DNA of 64,000 nucleotides from NCBI GenBank assembly GCA_027574665.1, contig CM050666.1, positions 8,866,001 through 8,930,000 on the forward strand, written 5' to 3'. The position numbers were made by a program, and so were the translations under genes. Positions 55,801 through 64,000 of the stretch are shown here, in pieces. Positions within the stretch are counted from its first letter, which is position 1, and every line of letters begins with the position of its first letter. Under the pieces are notes generated by a model. That model worked only from the letters and a program-made list of their open reading frames with translations. It was not told where the DNA came from and searched no databases. The DNA comes from Rhynochetos jubatus. Lineage: Eukaryota; Chordata; Aves; Eurypygiformes; Rhynochetidae.

Positions 55801-57150
55801 CCGCTAAATTGGGGCTGTTGCAGTGAGACTGTGGAGAAGCATTAGTGTCTGAGTGACAAAGGGGAAAGCATTCTGAAGGGTGGAAGGAGCCAAAGCACTG
55901 AATTCTCCCATTTTGCAAAGCTGCCTTTGAGAACCAGCCTTGCCAGAGGTGAGAATCGTTACAGGACAACACAGTCATAAGTAATGAGGTGGAGAGAAGA
56001 GAGTAGTGGATGTGCATCAAACTGGTAAGTGACGGTCATAGATTTGTTGCCAAAGTACGCTTTTATCCAACTTAATATGCTAGTGCAGATGTGCCTGAAG
56101 GCTTCAGATTAGTATGCGGAGTTTGGTTCTGTGGGAAGTTGTTGACCTTTTGATTAGTTACAAGGATTTTAAGAATCATTTATTTCAATAAGCTGGCATG
56201 ACAAGTAGTGAAGCATAGGAAACATTCAGTGTCCCCCAGGCATTTGAAAATAGCTTAAGTGGATGTTGTCCCTCCCTTTCCTCAAAAACCTAAGTCTGGA
56301 GTTTGTCTTCTGGCTTTTGGATAAAACCTGTTGTTTTTAAAGTTGTTCTCAGAGGGCTAGAGAATACTTTTTTTTTTTGATGCGGGGCAGTTGTTAGCCA
56401 AAGCTGAGATTTCACATAACCATATGCCTGGAACTTGCTGGATTTGCTAATATTAAAGCTGATGCTTACAATATTTTTTTTCAATCTGCAAAGTTGAGGA
56501 CCCTTACTTGCTTTGTTGTTGGGTTTTACTTGTTCTGTTCTTAATACCCCTAGGACTGTCAGTCTCATCTAGCCTCTTACAGTGGGAAATGATCGTCATT
56601 TTTGGAACAGAACTGGACTGTACAGCTTCTAGGGCAAGTTTACTCTTCAGAACAGCCAACAGAAGCTGCAAACGTGGCTTTTGTTGTCTTAGGCCGTGGT
56701 TACTTTATCTCCATGTTGGCAGCTGCAAATGGGGGATTAGCTGGGGAAGAAAGCAGGAGTGAGGGAGCAAGCTGCAGCTGCTCATTTCTAAACTTCCAAG
56801 TGGCCTTGAACCCTTCCTCTCGTCTGAGGGCTTAATTCTGCCTAAGGAGAGCTTCTGGGTGGTGCCCCCGTATGCGAACAGAGGGGCCATTCACACAGTG
56901 CTGCCGGAAAGCCGATTTGGTGAACTCTCAGATGTTACCTTAAATTACCTCGTATTTCTGCCTCCTGATGCTAACGGGTAGATTTAAAAAGAGCGGACCG
57001 TGGTGTAATCGCAGTTATGTTTGCACGCCGTTATTCATCTTAGAATTAGTTCGCGTTGGTGGAGTGCGGCAGTTCCTTTAGCACCGTGAATGTGGGTTTA
57101 GCTGAACGGGGAGCAGGGGTTTGTTGGCGGAGCTAGCGGTGCACGGTTTG
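49891..57150. other. Intergenic region between RANBP1 and ZDHHC8
   Basis: About 7.2 kb with no coding exon I recognise on either strand. It is AT-rich with several AATAAA hexamers in the first 1.2 kb. The longest open frame is on the minus strand at 55514-56020 (168 codons, no domain recognised). No CR1 copy or RNA gene was noticed. Confidence 0.5.
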
Positions 57151-57716
57151 TGTCCAACGGGACTGGTCGGGAGTTCACTGCAGGCCCTGATCCCGCAGTC
57201 CGCCTCTCCCCCGCGGACCCTCTCCCCTGCGGAGCCCCGCCGAGCGCAGCGGGGTGCTGCAGCAGTGCCGCAGCTTGAGAGCCCAGGCGTTCCCACCCAG
57301 CTCTACAGCACGGCTCCAGCGTGAGCTGTTAAAATAGCTTTAATAGCTCAATAAATAGCTGCTTTTTTTTTTTTTTTTCCCCTTGCGAGCGGGAGAGAAG
57401 CGGGCGCCGCCGCGCCGCACCCCGCCCCGCTGCAGGAGGCACTGGCTTGGGCTGCCCCGTGGAGCCGGCGCTGCCCGCCCGGGCCCGCCCGGCCGCGGCT
57501 CCGTGGGGCCGCAGCGCTCTCCCCGCAGCGCTACCTTAAGGGGCTGGTTGACATCAGCCGAGTGGGCTGGGCGGTGTGGGTGGGATTTCCTGTGCTGGAG
57601 GTCAGCTGCTGCCCGTCCCTCTCTCGTCCCTCCCTGCCGCCCGGGTCCCGCTCTCCCCGCGCTGGAGGGTCCCGCATCCTCCCGGCTCCCTCCTCTCGGG
57701 TTGGATTTACATAGTG

Positions 57717-57761
57717 ATGTGTAAACTACAGGATGCCCAGCAGCACTGGAAAGAGGTTTAA
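57717..57761 (+). other. uORF overlapping the ZDHHC8 start codon
   Basis: ATG at 57717 opens 14 codons ending in TAA at 57759-57761. It runs past the main ATG at 57733 in another frame. If transcription starts upstream of 57717, ribosomes translating it could not reinitiate at 57733 without back-scanning. The uORF ATG has A at -3? No: its -3 base is G (57714), with T at +4, a moderate context. Confidence 0.5.
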
Positions 57762-57836
57762 ACCTACTAAATACATCCCTGTCTCCACAGCAGCTGCCTT
57801 ATTAGTGGGTTCGACTACTTTATTTTTTGTTTTCAC
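57733..57836 (+). CDS. ZDHHC8: ZDHHC8 palmitoyltransferase, first coding exon (partial gene)
   Basis: The frame encodes an N terminus starting [17 protein letters not shown], then the hydrophobic segment [16 protein letters not shown], the first transmembrane helix. It ends at a GTAAGT donor (57837) after 34 codons plus two bases. This closely matches vertebrate ZDHHC8, and differs from the paralogue ZDHHC5 at the helix. ZDHHC8 is a membrane DHHC-type protein S-acyltransferase; the catalytic DHHC-Cys-rich domain lies in later exons beyond this window. The ATG has A at -3. Position after RANBP1 on the same strand matches mammals. Confidence 0.92.
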
Positions 57837-60800
57837 GTAAGTACCGCTCTGGCGGAGGGGGGCCCGGCGGGGGGAGGCGGCTGGGCTTGACAGCTCCCCC
57901 GGGCCCTGCCGCTGCCGGGCCCTGCCGCTGCCGGTCCCGCTCCCCGCCCGCCTCCTGCTTTCCCTTCCCGGCTTTGGTTTGCAGAGGCTCCGAATCGTAA
58001 AACGTGTCTGCCGGTCAGAGCCACCATTTCATGGCACACGAGCCGCGCCAGGCTCCTGCAGCTGCCGGCTGTGCGCGTCCGAGGTGCCGCTTGGCCGCAG
58101 CCCCCGCTCCGGGCTGTGCGGGCAGGGCTGCCCTGCGGGAGACGCACCCCCGCCCGGGTGCGGACGGGCGGGATCCAGCCCAGGCTCCGGCTTCGGCAGG
58201 CGGAGTGGCCTTTTCCGACAATCCCGAGTGTTACGGGGTTTATCCGGCAGAGCCTTTGCAAGTGGAAGGAATCCTCTTCTGAGCCTTACGGATTCTACAT
58301 GTTTTTATGTAACTGTCGCTGAAAGGCTGAGGAGCTAATGAACGAATTTAATTTGCTTGAAGGAGGGAGGGGGAAACTTTTTTTTCCCCTCCCTATTTCC
58401 TCTTCTCTCATTCTCTTCGACCTTAAATGCAAAATCGGGCTCTGGCAGCGGGCTGGCAGGTCTGTAGGTGTATTAGTATGTGAGTGGTGTGGTGCCGCGG
58501 CTTTCTGTCTCCTCTGCCTTTATGTAAACGTGAGTTAAGCAGATCGCGACCCCCCTCCCCGTGCCGGGCAGCGCAGCTCCCTGCAGAGGCGTTGTTGGTG
58601 TTGGGAGGGAGAGATGCTACACAAGTGCTCCGAGATGAGCTTTGGCTGAGCTGCTCTGTGGGAAGGTGGAGAGATTGCTGGTGGACGTCAAGATTTATTG
58701 TTTCGCTTATTTTGCAACTGTTTTCCTCCTTTCGCCATTACTGGTTTTGAACAGGGAGGCTGTCAGCAGCAGAAGGCTGTGTAACCGCGGGAGTACGTGT
58801 CCGCGTCTTTATCCTGCTTGGTTTGGCTGTGATAGGATTCTCGATGTTTCAAAATGCCCATTACTGGTACGATAGTCTTAATGTAGGGTTCAGAATAAAA
58901 TGGGAATGCTGTTTGTCTAGCAGTTCTTAAATCGGAACAGGTTTTGACACTGAGTAATGCTCTTGAATTCTTGTGACTTACTTCTCCTTGCTGGTTTTTG
59001 GTGTATTTGATGGTAAATCCTTTCAGTATATTATACTGTTTCAAGAACTGGTACAAGCCCCAGAACTGGTACAAGTATAAGCCTATCATTCATCATTTGG
59101 GCATGTAATTATAGTTTGGCGCTCTCGGGCAAACACAAGACAGAAGTTGGCTTCTGTGATGAACTTGGTTGACGCTGGTGGTGTGAATATTTTTTTTAAA
59201 TGGTTTCATAGTCAAAAAAAGGGGTCTTAATGCCAGCATTTATTTTTCCAGCATCTCGAGAAATGGATGTATGCGAAGGTTGGTTTGGAAGCTGTATGTT
59301 TGTTTTCACATGATACTTCCAGTGTAGAGCTACAAATTGCTTAGTGATGTATGACTTCCCTGGTAACACAGTTGTTGTTGAAACATCCTTTTGGCAGCAG
59401 GACATCAACCGAGATGTTCGGTTGAGAATTTGTTACTGTACAGGAGAAGCAATTGGCTTTACCGAATCTCAAACTTAACTCTGCTCCCTCTGTTATCAGT
59501 GAAAAATTTCATAAAAAATGAAGTATTTTTAGGATCTCTCCGTATTGTAACTTGGCCTGTGCATCTTGAAGTGTCAGTAAATTTTTGGAGGACTCTCCCA
59601 GACCTATGTTCTCTGCTGCTGCCAAGTCTTGTGGGTAATAAAAGTAACACGTAATTGAGCAACTGTTGTCAGGCAGTATCTGAAGCCCTGTCCATTCAAA
59701 AATACCCAGATACATTTCTATGGAGTTGCTGCTGGCTTTTATCCTGAGCAGTTTTAGTAAAATCTATCTTTGTCACGGTATCAAAGCAAGCAGCATGCAC
59801 GAGATTAATGTCTTTTATGTGGTGGTGGGTTGTTTTCCCCTCTCCTGAGTGCTCCCATTTTTTTATCCTTTTCCACAGGCAGTGTTTTGTGTCCTGAAGA
59901 TCTTTGTTGTGATATGTTATTGAAGGCTGAGGTAGGCCTGAATTTTCAGGGGTGTTGATTTGCACAACTCTCGTTATTAGGTAGATCTCTGACATGCAGC
60001 AGTTAAGGCACTGGCCTGAAATTGCTTTAGGCAGTGTTGTTGACACAATCCACGCTTGCTTGTCATAGCACAGGAACTTTATCAGATGAAGATCTACATG
60101 TGTGTTTATTAATTCCTTGTTTGTGTCATTAGGAAATAAGGCTGCTGTGTCCATTAATGAACTAGCCTGTGCATAAATACGTGAAGCTGATGGTGCATGG
60201 ATGCCTGTCATCTCACTTGGATATCAGGGACTTGAGCAACTTCAGTGTGGTGGAATTGAATAGTGGAGGTGAATATATGTGGAAAAAATGAATAATTTTT
60301 TTAAACCACTTACTGAATAAAAAAATATTTTAGGGCACTGCAAACATTTCTGAGTAACACGTAGCAAAAACAGAGGCTCTGATTCGGCTTTCTCCCTAGA
60401 CGTGTTTGTGGGCTCAAGCTACATGTGTCTTCTGCTACATGAAAAGCTCTTTGAACTTGAAGGCCAGGGTTAGCTTTTGAGCAATGTCCTCTTTATTTTT
60501 AGCTTTTGTCCAAACACCTTTGGTAAACAGCAGCACATGCAGAGTGTTTGAAATACACTGGATTTGCTGTTAGTTCATGGTGTTGATCAGTGGTACTCAT
60601 ACATTAATCTGGGAAAATTCCATTATAGATTTCCCTTCATTCTTCTTCTCAGCTAACTATTTAGGATCTGCTGTATCGCTGTTATATTCCTTCTGGTTTT
60701 ATAAGGGGGAACCAAACTAGCTAGTTAGTGAGATTATCGCCTGGAAAGGCAACCAAGTATGGCAGTTTCGTTGTCGTAGGCTTTTAGCTCTCCATGTGTG

Positions 60801-61289
60801 TTCCTTTAGACCACCTACTCACACACTTGTATTTATTATTAATTTGTCACAGTAGGAGAGTAAACAAGCATTAACTCTATGCATTATGAAGGAACCTATC
60901 AATAATGTTATATATAAGTATTAGGTTAATTTACTTATATGAACAAATCCAAATGGCATAATGTTAAGAAAAATGGGTTCTTCCTTCATTGCAAGAATCC
61001 AGGGTGATTCAGTTGTACCAGACCTGAATTTATTTCTAAGAAAACCTTTTTTCTTCATATTTCTCATAAGGCTTTTTGTTAAAAGATAACAGTTTAACCT
61101 GTTTCGATGAAGTCTGGGCTCTTATGCCTTGACCTGCCAACCGCTAGGATGTAAACCTTAGTGTGTTCATTCAAAGAACTGGCGTTTTGCTGACTTCCTA
61201 CCTTATGTTTGGTTGTGTAACTTCAATATTAGAGAATGCACCTTGTCAGTAAGCATAATGCTATGGAGTACTACGTCACACAATGAACT

Positions 61290-61345
61290 GTAATGGTTGG
61301 ACTTGATCTTAAAGGTCTTTTGCAATCTAAATGATTCTGTGATTA
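61290..61345 (+). mobile_element. Short CR1 tail fragment, sense
   Basis: The text 'ggttggacttgatcttaaag', then 'gtctttt', and finally 'atgattctgtgatt' is the diverged 3' terminus of a CR1 element. Only about 55 bases remain. Confidence 0.75.
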
Positions 61346-63312
61346 TTCTGGAGCTAATAGTACTCTTCACCTGTTTAAATTGTACCACGTACTGTAGTTA
61401 TTAGTGCTGAGAACCTCTGAATTCGTTTAGCAGCTGCAGTGCCTCTATCTGTAGGATTACACAGTAGCTAAAAGCTTGAAGCTGTAAGGAAAAACTGTGG
61501 CTCATTTTAGTAAGAAGGAAAAAAACCTCTTCATTCTCTCACCGAATATTGTAGACCAAAAATTTCGGATAAAATAGCCATTTTCAGACTGTTCTCTGTA
61601 GCATGCAGTCACTTGCGCATCTTTGAAGTTCGACAGAACCACGTAATTCGTAACAGAGGTCCAGGTGCCACTGCTTCTTTGATATACTGGTAGTAAAGCT
61701 GCTGTGTATTATTCCCTTAAATGGGGTAATAAAATGGGTAATTTTCTGGGTGAAGTGAAAGCACAAGTAAGGTGAAAACTCATTCAGTCAGTACTGAAAT
61801 TGAGACTTCAACTTTGTTCTTAGAAGGCATAATGGGAGGTAAATCCTAGGTGTACGCCCCAGACGTATGCAACTGGCACCCTAATGTAGTCTGTGACGCA
61901 GGGGAATTTAGTATCAATAATCCTCAGGAAGCAACAGAGGGGTGATAAATTGGTGTAAAAGTGCAACCAAAGTTGGAGTCACAGTAGGGATGAAAAGAAA
62001 ATAGAGAATTTGCTATTCAGATGGTAGAGGGAGTATCAGGGAGGAATGGCTGGTAGCAGGGCTGGTGGATTCACCTTAGGTAGAAAGAAAGCTCAGCTTC
62101 ATTCATGAATATTTAAAAACAATTTTGGTATTCCCCTCACATTTGGATATCATGTTACTGTATTTCATGAACCAGAAAGACTGAGCATTTCTGCAATGGC
62201 CTAAACACACAGGTTAGCTGTATGTTAGTTCAGATGCACTTATGTTACGATAAATGCACCTCTTAAATCATAAGCACACCATCCCACCCCCAGTTACACG
62301 ATCCTACACTGGAATAACTCTAAATCTGTAACATCATTTTAAAGTTCAAAAATACAGGAACCATTCTGGATGGTGGTTAACAGAAGTGTATTTATGTGTA
62401 CCTAAAATTCTTGAACTGTCTCTTAGATGTTGCTCTCCTATGACTTGTATGTGTTCATGGATCAAAAGAGGGGAAAGCATCGTCTGCTTTTTTGACTTCA
62501 GTCACTAGCGAAGTTCAGGCTAATAGGAGATCATCTTCGCTTTAGTGAATTTGATTTGTATCCAAATATGTTTTTCTTACCTAAAGTATTTTAAGGACTT
62601 CAGTGAACTCTGGTTCCAGATGTTCAGATGTTCACTGCTGCCAGTTCAGTGTTCTGATTTCGGTTAGAACAAATGATAAAATGTGATTTAAAAGGTGTAT
62701 TACAGATGTTATGTAGCTTCTTCTGTAATGCAGGTGGATCTTATACCAGCCTAGAGGAAATAGGACTGGATGCTGATAAGTAGATACACAAAAAAGGAAA
62801 TAAAGATCATAGCTCTGATTGTGTAATCTTGAGAAGCTGCTAGACAGCATAAAGTCTGCCTTGGAGTGTGACTGCGCACCCGCTCACGGTTTGGCCTCTG
62901 CCTGGGAACTTGCTGAAGGCTGCTTGTTGGTTTGTGCCTTCTGATGCCCAAAGTTGAAGATTTAGGATATGAAAGCCTGTGGAAACACTACCACTCTGCT
63001 CATCCTCTTCCCCCTCACGCTAACTGAACATACCAAATAGCCTTGTAATTTTGAAGCCCTTGCAATCAAAGCTCATCTTCCTTGTCTGTTTCCAGCCATT
63101 CTCAGGATTCATTTGGTATTGTTAATGCTAATTGTGACAAAGAACAAATGCTCCTTTCTTGAACTTTCTTTCCAAACCATACTTCACTACCTGGAGTATT
63201 AATGTATTTGACTTTTTTTTTATATCTCTCCCCCCACCCCATGCCAAATCAAGAAATTGCTGGAACTGCAGGGAGCAGCTTCTCAAAGTATACCTTCACT
63301 GACAGCCAGGCA

Positions 63313-63368
63313 GATCATAGAATGGTTTGGGTTGGCAGGGACCTTAAAGGTCATCTAGTTCCAACGAC
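63313..63368 (-). mobile_element. Short CR1 tail fragment, antisense
   Basis: The text 'atcatagaatggtttgggtt', then 'ggcagggaccttaaaggtca' and 'tctagttccaac', is the reverse complement of the CR1 3' terminus. The copy is truncated after about 55 bases. Confidence 0.85.
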
Positions 63369-64000
63369 ACTATATAGAGGAAAAAGGCTGTGCAAAAAAG
63401 GTGTGCGTTGGTTTAATCAGGTGAACTTCAAAACTGCCTTCACAAACCAACACTGATTTCGAGTCCTGCAGAGGTATCTTAACGTTTTCCATCTGAAATG
63501 CATCTTTAATGGCAGGTTTTCCCTGTCCACTCTACTTGCGATCCAGAAAAGGTAAGGCTTGCCAGGTTGACCTGAGTCATTTCAGTTGTCATGTCTGTCA
63601 GCTTCTGAAAAATGTTTATTCTTGTTATGACAAAGAAATGTCCTTTTAAGCTGTGGCAATTTCATCGTGGTATATAATTTTTGTGAAGAGAATCTAGACA
63701 AACTTGTCATGCAAGATAAAAAGACAGGCAATCTCGACAGGAATATCCATTTAACCGAAGTGTGAAAAGTTGTGGAGTTGTTTATTTTTTAATGCTGGAA
63801 GAGAGCTCTGTTTTACTGCTTTTACTAAGTTGATTCTATTATCTTTGCTTCCAAGGGGATCAGCACTGTTGTCAGTACAGGACACTTTTGAAAGCTATTA
63901 AAATTCATTCCATTTGGAAAAAACCTGATGTTTATTATCAACAGGAATAATTTTTCTTCCTGCAGTTTGGGAGAGGGGAAGGGAGAAGCATTGGTGGTGG

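Larger units (their letters stand above)
57170..58220 (+). promoter_or_regulatory. ZDHHC8: ZDHHC8 CpG island and promoter region
   Basis: A CpG-dense block surrounds the first coding exon of ZDHHC8 and extends into intron 1. It is interrupted at 57333-57378 by three AATAGCT copies and a T run. A 16-bp unit is tandemly duplicated at 57901-57932. The transcription start cannot be fixed from sequence. Confidence 0.8.
57837..64000 (+). other. ZDHHC8: ZDHHC8 intron 1 (5' part, runs off the window)
   Basis: I looked for exon 2, which should continue with a CPWLTRAV-like sequence, and did not find it, so the intron probably extends past 64000. The first 400 bases are CpG island. The rest is AT-rich, with two CR1 tail fragments, a 14-bp direct repeat at 59044-59075 and a minus-strand open frame of 171 codons at 59696-60211 without recognised domains. 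Confidence 0.65.

Overview
This is vertebrate nuclear DNA, most likely avian. The genes are split by GT-AG introns, three CpG islands sit at gene starts, and interspersed repeats are sparse. The repeats I recognise are all 3'-end fragments of CR1 LINEs, the dominant avian retroposon. Gene order and strands match human 22q11.2 (the DiGeorge region; I recall the bird counterpart as chicken chromosome 15): DGCR8 (+), TRMT2A (-), RANBP1 (+), ZDHHC8 (+). Exon boundaries were read by hand, using splice sites, reading phase and remembered family proteins; all exon phases close.

Layout. 1-9.2 kb: AT-rich DNA upstream of DGCR8, with one CR1 fragment, an A/C-only low-complexity tract and a weakly supported pair of exons at 4669-5214. 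9.2-10.7 kb: DGCR8 CpG island with four CCAAT boxes and a YY1-type site. 15.6-30.6 kb: DGCR8 exons 2-14 (775 aa) and a long 3' UTR. Exon 2 holds the two hairpins known in mammals as mir-3618 (5' UTR) and mir-1306 (coding). 30.6-32.4 kb: gap between convergent genes. 32.4-39.9 kb: TRMT2A on the minus strand, 11 coding exons, 644 aa. 39.9-40.5 kb: compact bidirectional CpG-island promoter. 40.5-49.9 kb: RANBP1, 6 coding exons, 209 aa. 49.9-57.1 kb: no gene recognised. 57.2-58.2 kb: ZDHHC8 CpG island, with its first coding exon at 57733-57836. The rest is ZDHHC8 intron 1, and the gene runs off the window.

The four genes act in separate processes: pri-miRNA cropping with Drosha (DGCR8), tRNA/RNA m5U methylation (TRMT2A), Ran-GTP/GDP cycling in nuclear transport (RANBP1) and protein S-palmitoylation (ZDHHC8). 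They are neighbours by conserved synteny, not as an operon. The most interesting feature is the DGCR8 pair of Microprocessor-substrate hairpins inside its own mRNA, in a leader crowded with short upstream ORFs. Less certain points are an unidentified exon pair upstream of DGCR8, an inverted repeat spanning the TRMT2A/RANBP1 promoter, a NAGNAG acceptor in RANBP1 and a uORF overlapping the ZDHHC8 start codon.
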